A stretch of DNA of 16,520 nucleotides from SURF-32 sp964648365 (GTDB lineage: Bacteria > Planctomycetota > Phycisphaerae > UBA1845), in assembly GCA_964648365.1 (NCBI GenBank), contig CAZYLK010000141.1:1-16520 (forward strand). Reading direction: 5' to 3'. Shown one piece after another: positions 6,891-13,887 of this stretch (positions are counted from its first letter, which is position 1; every line of letters starts with the position of its first letter). Both the position numbers and the translations under genes were made by a program. The notes beneath the pieces are model-generated. The model was not told where the DNA came from and did not search any database. It saw only the letters and a program-made list of their open reading frames with translations.

Positions 6891-7790
6891 ATGTCTGACC
6901 CGTTGTTCCTGGCCAGTATCGCGCTGTACGTTGCCGGCGCAGGCGTCATTGTCGGCTGGCTCAGCCGGTGGCGGGTTCTGGCCTGCGAAGACGAGCTGTC
7001 CGCCGCGCCGCCGCATCGACTGGGGTTCGAGCATCTGCTGCTGGCGGTGGGGGGATACCTGCTGGCCGCGGGGCTGTGCTTCCAGATCGCCCAGGTGTTC
7101 TTCCCAGAAATCGCCGCCGAAGCAACCGAGCCGTCGCACAGCGAGTCCGCTGCTGAGCAACCCGCGCTGACCGGCCCGGTCGTGGTGGAGACCGTTATTC
7201 GGCTGACGGCCGGAAACGTCGGCCAGATCTTCGGCCTGGTGATCTGCCTCGTCCTCGCGGCACATGCCTGGCCGGGGGGCGTGCGCGCGTTCGTGTGGGG
7301 CGCCGGCGCCGTCCGGACGACGACGGTGTCCATTGGTGTGACGACCGCGCTCGCGGCCATGCCGCTGTGTGACGGCCTGGCCTGGCTCGCGGAGCAGGCG
7401 CTTGCGCTGATGGGACGCCCCGATCTTGCCCGCGATCACACCGTCGTCAGCGCCATTCTCGCTCCCGAGTGCCCCTGGTGGGGGGTGGGCGTACTCTGGA
7501 TCGGCGCGGCGGCCATCGCGCCGATGGCGGAGGAGGCGTTTTTTCGCGGAATCGTCCAGAACTGCATCCATCGCGTAGCCGGTCGCGCGGCGGCGTTGGT
7601 CCTGGCCTCGCTGGCGTTCGGGATTTCCCATGCCAGCGGCCAGCCGCAGGCCGTCCCGGCGCTGGCCGTGCTCGGGTTGCTGCTGAGCTGGGCGTACCTG
7701 CGCTCCGGTTCCCTGCTCTCCCCAATGCTGGCACACGCTCTGTTCAACCTCAAGACGCTCGTGTGGGTCACCCTGACCCACAGCCCGTAA
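6891..7790 (+). CDS. CPBP-family intramembrane metalloprotease
   Basis: This 299-residue membrane protein belongs to the CPBP (Abi/Rce1) family of glutamate-dependent intramembrane proteases, which in bacteria mature or degrade small peptides and membrane proteins. The three family motifs are all present near the C-terminus: EEAFFRG (E214, E215, R219), FGISHAS (H247) and HALFN (H282, N286). They lie within the last of roughly seven or eight hydrophobic segments. A hydrophilic stretch at about 73-97 separates the early helices. ATG 6891 is chosen because the first membrane helix follows at once; ATG 6858 in frame would add 11 residues. No peptide substrate gene or immunity partner is adjacent, so its target is unknown. 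Confidence 0.88.
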   Translation: MSDPLFLASIALYVAGAGVIVGWLSRWRVLACEDELSAAPPHRLGFEHLLLAVGGYLLAAGLCFQIAQVFFPEIAAEATEPSHSESAAEQPALTGPVVVETVIRLTAGNVGQIFGLVICLVLAAHAWPGGVRAFVWGAGAVRTTTVSIGVTTALAAMPLCDGLAWLAEQALALMGRPDLARDHTVVSAILAPECPWWGVGVLWIGAAAIAPMAEEAFFRGIVQNCIHRVAGRAAALVLASLAFGISHASGQPQAVPALAVLGLLLSWAYLRSGSLLSPMLAHALFNLKTLVWVTLTHSP

Positions 7791-7955
7791 GATTCAGTTA
7801 TGGGGCACCGGCGGCGAATGTCCGATATTACGGGGACCGGGTCGGCCGACTGGCGGCTGCGCGTGGATCCGGCATGATAGACTGAGGATCGCCCGCTCGT
7901 GGGTCGTCGCCGGCCCCGGGCGGCCTGACGCTCCTGCCGCGAACCTGTTGAAAAT

Positions 7956-7959
7956 GGAG
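7956..7959 (+). promoter_or_regulatory. Ribosome binding site for the M3 peptidase
   Basis: GGAG lies nine bases before ATG 7969. It supports that start over the in-frame TTG 7948 and ATG 7954. A TAGACT hexamer at 7878-7883 could be the -10 box of this gene, but no -35 was recognised. Confidence 0.5.
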
Positions 7960-7968
7960 ACCTGCCCA

Positions 7969-10020
7969 ATGAAGACCTACGCGAAACTGTCCCTTTTATC
8001 TACGTGCGTATTCGCCGCCGGCTGTGCGACGGGCGGATCCACACCCAAAGTCACGCCGCAGCAGCAGGCGGCGCTGACGAGCGAACTGGACCAGACGCCG
8101 CTGAACCGATCGGCCGCACGCCTCTCGAATGATACGGCCACGCATCTGGCGTGGGCGAAGACGCTCCGCAAGCGCGTCCTCGACGTGCAGGGCGAGCGAA
8201 CCATCGCGAACACGCTGGAGCCGCTTAACGAGATGTGGATGCATCTGGATGCCGCCCACAATGAATGCTCGCTCTTTGAGGCGGTTCACCCGGACGCCGC
8301 GGTCCGAGACGAAGCCTCGAAACAGGTCGTCGAGATCACCAGTTTCATCACGGACGTCAGCCTGGATCGGGGCATTTATGACGCGTATGCCGCGGTCGAC
8401 GTCTCCGGCGCCGACGACGCAACGCGGTTCATGGTCGAGAAGGCGCTTCGCGATTTCCGCCGCGAAGGCGTCGACGCCGACGAGGCGACGCGCAATCGCC
8501 TGCGGACGCTCAACGATGAGATCGTGCAGACGGGGCAGCGCTTCGGGCGGACGATCCGGGAAGATCGCCGCACCATCCGCGTCAGCCCGGCATCGCTGGA
8601 CGGGCTGCCGCAGGACTGGATCGCCGCTCACCCTGCCGGCCCCGATGGCAAAGTCGAGATCAGCACGGACTACCCGGACTACCAGCCGTTCATGGCCTAT
8701 GCCACGGACGCCGAGGCGCGACTCTCACTATACCGCCAGTACTACGATCGCGGGTATCCGAGCAACGTCGCCACCCTGGACGAACTGATCGCCAAGCGGC
8801 ATGAGAAGGCGCGACTTCTGGGCTTCGACACGTGGGCCTCGTACATCACCGAGGACAAAATGATCGAAAGCGCCGACAACGCGCAAGCGTTCATCGATCG
8901 CATCGCCGCGGCCGTGCGGCCCGCCGTCGAGCGTGATCGGGCCATTCTGCTCGACCGCAAGCGGCAGGACTTCGCCGGCGCCGAGACGCTGGAGGAGTGG
9001 GAGTGGGCCTACTACCAGAACAAAGTGGCGGCGGAGCGTTTCAACCTCGATCCGCAGGAGGCGCGCAAGTACTTCGACTTCCCCAACGTGCAAAGGGGCC
9101 TGTTCCAGATCACCGGAAAGCTGTTCGGCGTGGAGTACCGCCAGGTTCACGGGCTGAACCTGTGGCACCCGGACGTGACCGCGTGGGATCTTCTGCAGGA
9201 CGGCCGCGTGATCGGTCGGTTCTATCTCGACCTGCATCCGCGGGAGAACAAGTACAAGCACGCTGCCTGTTTCGGCTATCGCGAGGGGGTTCTGGGCGAG
9301 CGGCTGCCGCAGGCGACGCTGGTCTGCAATTTCCCGAAAAGCGACGGCACGCCCGGCTCAGCGCTGATGGAGCACATCCAAGTCGTCACGTTTTTCCACG
9401 AGTTCGGCCACCTGCTGCACGCGCTGCTCGGCGGCCACCAGCCGTGGATCGCCAACAGCGGCATCCGCACCGAATGGGACTTCGTCGAAGCGCCGTCGCA
9501 GATGCTTGAGGAATGGGCGATCAGCTACGACGCGTTGAAACTGTTCGCCAGGCACTGCGAGACGGGTGAGACCATTTCGCCTGAGATGGCGAAAAACCTG
9601 CGGGCCGCCAACGAGTTCGGCAAGGGGCTGTTCTGGGGCCGGCAGCTCTTTTACGCCGCCATGTCCCTGGACTTCTACAACCGCGAACCGGACACGCTCG
9701 ACACCACCGGCCGGATGATCGAACTGCGCGACGAGTATTCGCCCTTCCCGTACGTGGACAGCGTCCACTACCAGTGCAACATCGGCCACCTGGACCATTA
9801 CTCCGCGATTTACTATACCTATGTGTGGTCCAAGGGGATCAGCCGCGATCTGTTTTCGCGGTTCTCGAAGGCCGGCATGTTCGACGCCCGCACCTGTCGC
9901 CAGTACCGCGACAGCGTTCTGGCGCCCGGCGGCTCACGCAGGGCCGCGGATCTGGTGCAGGCCTTCCTCGGCCGATCCTACTCGTTCGATGCGTTCGAGG
10001 ACTGGCTCAGCGAGAGTTAG
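7969..10020 (+). CDS. M3-family zinc oligopeptidase, predicted lipoprotein
   Basis: This 683-residue zinc peptidase is of the M3A type (thimet oligopeptidase / oligopeptidase A / Dcp), which cuts short peptides. The zinc site is FFHEFGHLLH (H477, E478, H481), and the third ligand lies in WDFVEAPSQMLEEW (E507), the usual spacing of about 25-30 residues. The substrate-closing block GHLDHYSAIYYTYVWSKG (about 600) and the final LGRSYSFDAFEDWL are also family-like. The length agrees with the family. The N-terminus is a lipoprotein signal: MKTYAK, a hydrophobic core, then FAAGC with C19 as the lipid site. The enzyme should therefore act outside the cytoplasmic membrane, whereas OpdA-type enzymes are cytosolic. 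A strong hairpin at 10150-10192 may end the transcript. Very confident on family; not decided between endopeptidase and dipeptidyl-carboxypeptidase activity. Confidence 0.93.
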   Translation: MKTYAKLSLLSTCVFAAGCATGGSTPKVTPQQQAALTSELDQTPLNRSAARLSNDTATHLAWAKTLRKRVLDVQGERTIANTLEPLNEMWMHLDAAHNECSLFEAVHPDAAVRDEASKQVVEITSFITDVSLDRGIYDAYAAVDVSGADDATRFMVEKALRDFRREGVDADEATRNRLRTLNDEIVQTGQRFGRTIREDRRTIRVSPASLDGLPQDWIAAHPAGPDGKVEISTDYPDYQPFMAYATDAEARLSLYRQYYDRGYPSNVATLDELIAKRHEKARLLGFDTWASYITEDKMIESADNAQAFIDRIAAAVRPAVERDRAILLDRKRQDFAGAETLEEWEWAYYQNKVAAERFNLDPQEARKYFDFPNVQRGLFQITGKLFGVEYRQVHGLNLWHPDVTAWDLLQDGRVIGRFYLDLHPRENKYKHAACFGYREGVLGERLPQATLVCNFPKSDGTPGSALMEHIQVVTFFHEFGHLLHALLGGHQPWIANSGIRTEWDFVEAPSQMLEEWAISYDALKLFARHCETGETISPEMAKNLRAANEFGKGLFWGRQLFYAAMSLDFYNREPDTLDTTGRMIELRDEYSPFPYVDSVHYQCNIGHLDHYSAIYYTYVWSKGISRDLFSRFSKAGMFDARTCRQYRDSVLAPGGSRRAADLVQAFLGRSYSFDAFEDWLSES

Positions 10021-10149
10021 AGCGAAGCGACGAAGCCACGGAGGCGCGAAAGCGGACGAAGGTCACGGAGGCACGCCGGGGAGAAGAGGCGGCGTGGTGG
10101 CGTTTGCCGCTGGTCGTGGCGTGGCAGGCGTGGGTGTGCAGCGACATTT

Positions 10150-10199
10150 CTGAACCGGCGTGCGGGTCGCATCGGTCCGCACGCTGGTTCAGCCGTTTT
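10150..10199 (+). terminator. Strong hairpin with T-run after the M3 peptidase
   Basis: CTGAACCGGCGTGCGG (10150-10165) pairs with 10177-10192 over 16 positions, with one G-T wobble. The loop is 11 bases and CCGTTTT follows. This looks like a rho-independent terminator 130 bases after the peptidase stop. It ends only 14 bases before the small membrane-protein start at 10213, so it could instead act as a leader hairpin for that gene. Confidence 0.75.
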
Positions 10200-10212
10200 C
10201 TGAATGCGTCGG

Positions 10213-10404
10213 ATGGGGATTCAGGACTTCATCGCTCTTGGGATCGCGCTTCTGGCCGCGGCGTGGCTTGGGCGGGGCCTCGTGCGGGCATTGCGCGGGA
10301 AGGGGGGCTGCGCCACACCCTACTGTGGCGGCGGCGCGGCGAAACGTGCCTCGCGGCCGGCGCTGGTCCAACTCGGCGTGCCAGACAGTAAAAACCCGCG
10401 TTGA
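10213..10404 (+). CDS. Small Cys-containing single-pass membrane protein
   Basis: This 63-residue protein has one N-terminal membrane helix (about residues 5-24, FIALGIALLAAAWLG). A basic stretch (RGLVRALRGKGG) and two cysteines, C33 and C38, follow in GGCATPYCGGG. That layout of helix, positive charges and Gly/Cys-rich tail resembles FeoB-associated Cys-rich membrane proteins. The cysteines are fewer than usual there and no feoA or feoB is nearby, so the resemblance is only structural. The ATG at 10204 would add three residues (MRR). No ribosome site is visible for either, and a terminator-like hairpin ends just upstream. The C-terminal 25 residues look unstructured. The membrane-helix pattern supports a real gene, but it could be spurious. 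Confidence 0.5.
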   Translation: MGIQDFIALGIALLAAAWLGRGLVRALRGKGGCATPYCGGGAAKRASRPALVQLGVPDSKNPR

Positions 10405-10426
10405 CCCATCTCGCCACGCGCGTCGC

Positions 10427-10535
10427 GGCGTCACACACCGCGTCGCACACGGCGCAGCACTCGGCTTCACGCTCGGCGTTGCGGACGGTGTCACAGTCGG
10501 CGTTCCATGCGGCGTCACACTGCGGCGTCACACTT
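10427..10535. repeat. Degenerate 12-base tandem repeat, nine units
   Basis: Eight units of exactly 12 bases run from 10427 to 10522, and a ninth follows one base out of phase at 10524-10535. The consensus is near GGCGTCACACTC. Individual units are diverged; examples are GGCGTCACACAC, CGCGTCGCACAC, GGCTTCACGCTC and GGTGTCACAGTC. Because 12 is a multiple of three, all three plus-strand frames read as tetrapeptide repeats (GVTH/GVTL, ASHT, RHTP), and one minus-strand frame reads TPSA/TPSV. None looks like a real protein. There are no unique spacers, so it is not a CRISPR array. Confidence 0.85.
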
Positions 10536-10656
10536 GCCGTTGAGCGTACCGCGCATCGACTGGCCCGCGCGGCCCTCTGCACCCGATGCGTCACTACTGG
10601 CGCCGGGTGTGTGACGTTCTGGGCCGGTCAGTACGGCGTTCGGTGGGTGCAAACCG

Positions 10657-10672
10657 GGTGGCATCCGCCACC
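10657..10672. repeat. Small perfect inverted repeat
   Basis: GGTGGC (10657-10662) and GCCACC (10667-10672) enclose the loop ATCC. No T-run follows on the plus strand. It may be part of the local repeat-rich structure; no function is assigned. Confidence 0.4.
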
Positions 10673-10744
10673 GGCGGACTAAAAGGCAGGCCGTGGCTTG
10701 ATGCAGCGCGGCGTTCCTGATCGTTGCGACACTCGCTGCGCGTC

Positions 10745-10773
10745 CCACGGCCTCGAAGACGAGACCGTGCCAC
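10745..10773. repeat. REP-like palindromic element, copy 1
   Basis: This 29-base segment is identical to 16446-16474. It folds as CACGGCCTCG / CGAGACCGTG around the loop AAGA, with one C-A mismatch in ten pairs. The octamer TGCGACAC lies 20 bases upstream in this copy (10725-10732) and 21 bases upstream in the other. A nearby GGCCGTGG (10689-10696) is an inverted partner of its left end. It is intergenic, between the 12-base repeat and the subtilase terminator. Confidence 0.8.
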
Positions 10774-10851
10774 CCGCCTGATCGGTCACGCACCGACCGG
10801 CGCCGGTCGCAGAGTGACAAGCGTTCCCACGGTTGCCCCGCCACGCTCTCT

Positions 10852-10898
10852 TCCAAAAACACACCGGCCGCGCCCGATTGGATCGGGCACGGCCGGTG
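10852..10898 (-). terminator. Intrinsic terminator of the subtilase gene
   Basis: On the minus strand, CACCGGCCG (10898-10890) and CGGCCGGTG (10870-10862) pair perfectly. An inner GCCCGAT/ATCGGGC stem has a three-base loop, with one mismatch between the two stems. GTGTTTTTGG follows directly. It starts 33 bases after the subtilase stop codon and is the clearest terminator in the window. Confidence 0.88.
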
Positions 10899-10931
10899 CT
10901 GAATTGTCAGATCAATCGAAACCGCTCGGAG

Positions 10932-12878
10932 TTATTCCGGGCAGTCAATGACGATCGGCTCGAGGCAACCCTCGGGATCCAGCAGCTTCACTTCCTGCGG
11001 GCCGTTGAAGCAGCAGGTGTAAAGCACGGCCTTCTTGCCGTGAACGGTGACGTCGAAGCGGAGGCGCTCGCCCACGCCCATCTTCACCACGCGGCCGTCC
11101 CAGCTCGTGTTCTTGAACTTGAGCGTCGCCTTGATGGTGCCGCTGCCCTTGCAGTTACCCTTCATCTTCTTGACCAGGTCGCACGGGCAGGCCAGGTTGC
11201 AACTCACGCCTTCGCCGATGAAGTCGCCGCCGCGCAGGAGGCAGTCGGCCTCGAGCGTGGTCTCGCAGGTGAAGTTGTTCACGCAGCAGGCGCCCGGCTG
11301 CGGGCAGTCGAACGTGCGGCAGAACTCCTGGAACTTGGACTTGCCGCCCTGGTTACGACACTCGCTGCCGAGCAGGTCGTCGCAGGAACCGTCCTTGAAG
11401 CAGCAGGCGAACGGCTCGGGATCGCCCAGAACCTGAACCACCGCCTCATAGGCGTTGATCAGACCCCAGCCGAACGAGTTGTCTTCGCCCGGGCTGCCCT
11501 TGTCGGTCGCCGTGTCGAAGATGATCTGCTTGATGTCGTCGCCGTCGATGTCCTTGTTGGCTTCGCGCATCAGGGCGACGACGCCGTTGACGTGCGGAGA
11601 GGCCATCGAGGTGCCGCTGAACTGGCTGTAGTTGTTGTTGGGCACGGACGAACGGACGTTGACGCCCGGCGCCGCGATATCCGGCTTGATGGCCTGACGG
11701 CCGTCCGGCGTGCAGTTCGTCGGACCGCGGGAGGAGAACCCGGCGATCGGGCAGTCCGGATTGTTGCCGTCGCACGCGGCCACCGCGAGGCTGTTGTACT
11801 CGGTGGTGGCGCGGTCGGCGGGACGGCGGAGGCCGCCGCTGCCTTCGTTACCCGCGGACCAGAGCTGAATGGTGCCGGCCGCTTCGGAGCCGTCGAGCGC
11901 GACCCAGAAGTCCTGAGCGCACGGCGGATAGCCGTGCCCGGTGGTCACGCCCCACGAGTTCGAGCAGGAGTGGGGAACGTCGAAGTCGGTGTTCGGATTC
12001 TCGTCGGGATCCGCCATCCACTGGAGGGCGAGGATCGCGTCCGCGACCGTGCGCGGAATGCTGACGCGGTCGATCACGCCCGCGTGAATCCACTGCGCGC
12101 CGGGGGCGACGCCGACCTCGTTACCCGGGAAACCGCCGCAGACGGTGCCCATGGTGTGGGTGCCGTGGCTGCCGGAGTCGAACGGGAAGGTCCGGTTGGT
12201 CACCGGATCGAAGAACGCCCACTCCGGATTGTCGCGATAGCGGTCGTCCGCCACGCCGCGCCAACGGCTGGCCAGCGCCGGGTGGTTGCCATCCACGCCC
12301 GTGTCGAGCGTGGCGACGACGACGCCGTCACCGGTGATGCCCAGTTCGGTCCAGACGCGATCGGCGCCGATGATCCGGATGCCTGGCTCGGGCGCGGACG
12401 CGACGCTGTTGCCATTGCCTTCGATAACCTCGACCGGCTCGATCAGCTCGATCGGGTTATTGAAGAACATGATGCGAACGTCCGCGCGCTCGGCGATCTG
12501 CCGCAGCACGGGCGCCGTCGCATCGACGCGGATCGTGTTGCTGATCCAGAAGGGCCGGAACTCCGTGATCTGGCCCTGACGATCGAGTTCCATCAGGTAG
12601 TTCAGCAGATCCGCCTGGGTCGTTGCGGCCCGGTTCATCAGCTCCTCGACGACGATGCGGTGACGCAGGTTGCGGTCCGCCATCATGCGATCGAGCCGCG
12701 CATCGAGCGCCGCGATGTCCACGCCGTTTTCCACCGAGACGAGCGTGGACACGACGGCGTTGTCGCCGGCGTCGTCCAGAATGCGATTGAGACCTTCCTC
12801 AATCTGACCGGCCTGAGCCGACACCGACAGCCCGGCAGCCAACGCCACCGCCCCCAACCACGATAGCTTTCCTTGCAT
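10932..12878 (-). CDS. Secreted S8 subtilisin-like protease, bacillopeptidase F type
   Basis: This 648-residue secreted serine protease begins with signal peptide 1-23 (cut after SVSAQA). A prodomain follows (about 38-145), with the FRPFWISNTIRV block seen in bacillopeptidase F-like proteins. The S8 triad is complete: D192 in ATLDTGVDG, H238 in GSHGTHTMGT and S424 in GTSMASPHV; N344 in SAGNEG is the oxyanion residue. After the catalytic domain (to about 487) come two Cys-rich modules with identical spacing, ACC-x5-C-x7-C (about 491-520 and 530-560), typical of planctomycete secreted proteins. A last domain of about 80 residues with several Cys (to 648) is not recognised. ATG 12878 is chosen for its AGGAGG nine bases upstream and the signal peptide. 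A terminator lies just downstream. It probably degrades external protein, but no partner is adjacent. Confidence 0.95.
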   Translation of the reverse strand: MQGKLSWLGAVALAAGLSVSAQAGQIEEGLNRILDDAGDNAVVSTLVSVENGVDIAALDARLDRMMADRNLRHRIVVEELMNRAATTQADLLNYLMELDRQGQITEFRPFWISNTIRVDATAPVLRQIAERADVRIMFFNNPIELIEPVEVIEGNGNSVASAPEPGIRIIGADRVWTELGITGDGVVVATLDTGVDGNHPALASRWRGVADDRYRDNPEWAFFDPVTNRTFPFDSGSHGTHTMGTVCGGFPGNEVGVAPGAQWIHAGVIDRVSIPRTVADAILALQWMADPDENPNTDFDVPHSCSNSWGVTTGHGYPPCAQDFWVALDGSEAAGTIQLWSAGNEGSGGLRRPADRATTEYNSLAVAACDGNNPDCPIAGFSSRGPTNCTPDGRQAIKPDIAAPGVNVRSSVPNNNYSQFSGTSMASPHVNGVVALMREANKDIDGDDIKQIIFDTATDKGSPGEDNSFGWGLINAYEAVVQVLGDPEPFACCFKDGSCDDLLGSECRNQGGKSKFQEFCRTFDCPQPGACCVNNFTCETTLEADCLLRGGDFIGEGVSCNLACPCDLVKKMKGNCKGSGTIKATLKFKNTSWDGRVVKMGVGERLRFDVTVHGKKAVLYTCCFNGPQEVKLLDPEGCLEPIVIDCPE

Positions 12879-12887
12879 GTCTAACTT

Positions 12888-12893
12888 CCTCCT
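12888..12893 (-). promoter_or_regulatory. Consensus ribosome binding site of the subtilase
   Basis: AGGAGG on the minus strand stands nine bases before ATG 12878. It is the best Shine-Dalgarno in the window and rules out longer readings of the frame up to 12986. Confidence 0.85.
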
Positions 12894-12911
12894 AACATGA
12901 GTTCCTAAAGC

Positions 12912-12988
12912 TGGCGCAACCGCGCCACAATCACCGGTCCTCCTCCGTCGGACAACCGTGAGAATCTCTATTCTGAGGATGGACAACC
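12912..12988 (-). promoter_or_regulatory. Structured leader upstream of the subtilase
   Basis: Three elements lie within the likely 5' leader. A perfect hairpin TGGCGC/GCGCCA has a four-base loop (12912-12927). The octamer GGACAACC (plus strand) is repeated at 12950-12957 and 12981-12988, 31 bases apart or about three helical turns. Between them is the inverted repeat AGAAT-CTCT-ATTCT (12961-12974). This could be an operator or RNA control element; no known class is recognised. The rest of the 334-base gap up to the MBL gene shows only the candidate promoter at 13063-13091. Confidence 0.35.
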
Positions 12989-13062
12989 CTTAGCGCGAGT
13001 TGTCATGCGGCGCACGTCTTCCCCATACAGACGCCGACGCCCCCCCAAACGACACGCTGCCC

Positions 13063-13091
13063 AGTATACTCACCTTCGATCGCGAATCCAA
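13063..13091 (-). promoter_or_regulatory. Candidate subtilase promoter
   Basis: On the minus strand TTGGAT (13091-13086) and TATACT (13068-13063) are 17 bases apart. Transcription from here would give a leader of about 180 bases containing the hairpin and repeated octamers. The -10 is good and the -35 fair. Confidence 0.35.
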
Positions 13092-13212
13092 GCGTCAGCT
13101 TGCAGGAATGGGGTGGACAGCGGAGACAACCGGAAGGATTTGTGGTGCGATTGCATAAATCACACGCGCCACGCGCGTGCAGTCGCCACCGGAAGTCCTA
13201 GAATCCTCGAGT

Positions 13213-13887
13213 ATGGATGCTCGCCAGAGGCCCACGATTAATGTTCGCACGACCGTCGACCCGTTCTACGCCGAGAACGCCTACGTCGTCTACCCCGCGT
13301 CCGCCGGTCCGTGCTGGATTATCGATCCGGGTTTTTCGCCCCAGGCGGAGCAGATCTGCGGTTTTGTCCGCGAGCAGGATTTGCAGCCCGAGGCCATCGT
13401 TCTCACGCACGCCCACCTCGACCACATCGCCGGCATCGACGACGTCAGGCAGGAACTCGGCCCGGTCCCGGTGTTTCTGGCTCGGGAGGAGTGGCCGGCA
13501 CTCATGGATCCCACGGAGAACCTGTCCGCCTTCCTCGGTCTACACGTCGTCGCTCACGTCACCGATCCGATCGATCTGCCGGTCGGCGGTCGCCTGGCGC
13601 TGGGGGACTCGGAGTGGGTGATCCTGGACGTCTCGGGGCATTCGCCCGGCGGGCGGGCTTTTTATTGCCAGGCCGCGGGGCTGGTCATCGACGGTGATTC
13701 GCTCTTCGCGGGCGGGGTGGGACGCGTCGATTTTCCGCACAGCGATCCGCAGCGATTGAGCCGCAACATCCGCGAGAACCTGATGTCGCTGCCGGATGAG
13801 ACGCGGGTGCTGCCCGGTCACAACGAAGAGACGACGATCGGACGCGAACGACGGACCAACCCTTTCATCCTGCACGGCATCGGATGA
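13213..13887 (+). CDS. MBL-fold metallo-hydrolase, glyoxalase II-like
   Basis: This 224-residue protein of the metallo-beta-lactamase fold is similar in layout to glyoxalase II-type thioester hydrolases, with two metal ions expected. Metal ligands are visible in THAHLDHIAG (H66, H68, D70, H71), GHSPGG (H143), DGDSLFAGGVGRVDF (D162) and LPGHNEETTIGRE (H203). The length is typical. The short product lacks the C-terminal helical domain of true glyoxalase II, so the substrate cannot be named; other small MBL hydrolases act on different esters or on thiol persulfides. ATG 13213 is chosen for its match to family N-termini, though no ribosome site is seen; GTG 13177 would add 12 residues. The stop overlaps the next gene by four bases (ATGA), so the two are probably translated together. 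Confidence 0.88.
   Translation: MDARQRPTINVRTTVDPFYAENAYVVYPASAGPCWIIDPGFSPQAEQICGFVREQDLQPEAIVLTHAHLDHIAGIDDVRQELGPVPVFLAREEWPALMDPTENLSAFLGLHVVAHVTDPIDLPVGGRLALGDSEWVILDVSGHSPGGRAFYCQAAGLVIDGDSLFAGGVGRVDFPHSDPQRLSRNIRENLMSLPDETRVLPGHNEETTIGRERRTNPFILHGIG

Larger units (their letters stand above)
10405..10931. other. Non-coding, repeat-rich interval between convergent genes
   Basis: No convincing gene was found in these 527 bases. Open frames exist on both strands, but they are low-complexity products of the 12-base tandem repeat and lack ribosome sites and recognisable domains. The interval holds the 12-base repeat (10427-10535), a small GGTGGC/GCCACC hairpin (10657-10672), a REP-like palindrome (10745-10773) and the subtilase terminator (10852-10898). 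Confidence 0.6.

Noticed and set aside
6704..7360. Extension of the dapB frame upstream to 7360
   Set aside because: The dapB fold begins at GTG 6703 with a ribosome site. The upstream part is antisense to the CPBP protease and is Arg/Ser/Pro-rich.
10021..10080. Repeated CACGGAGGC-like motif (two copies) after the M3 peptidase
   Set aside because: Two loose copies in a GC-rich, A/G-biased tail; too weak to call a repeat element.
10427..10535. CRISPR array
   Set aside because: Units are 12 bases, contiguous and diverged, with no spacers and no cas genes nearby.
10401..10682. Possible small proteins encoded by the 12-base repeat (SHTA, GVTL or TPSx repeats)
   Set aside because: All frames are equally open because of the 12-base period and GC content; there is no ribosome site or signal that favours one.
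10833..12866. 677-codon plus-strand open frame opposite the subtilase
   Set aside because: The minus-strand subtilase has a full catalytic triad, signal peptide, ribosome site and terminator. The plus frame is Val/Arg/Ala/Asp-rich with no domain, as expected from the antisense of a high-GC gene.
13161..13178. CACGCG...CGCGTG inverted repeat before the MBL gene
   Set aside because: It is short, of low-complexity CG composition, and likely by chance at this GC content.
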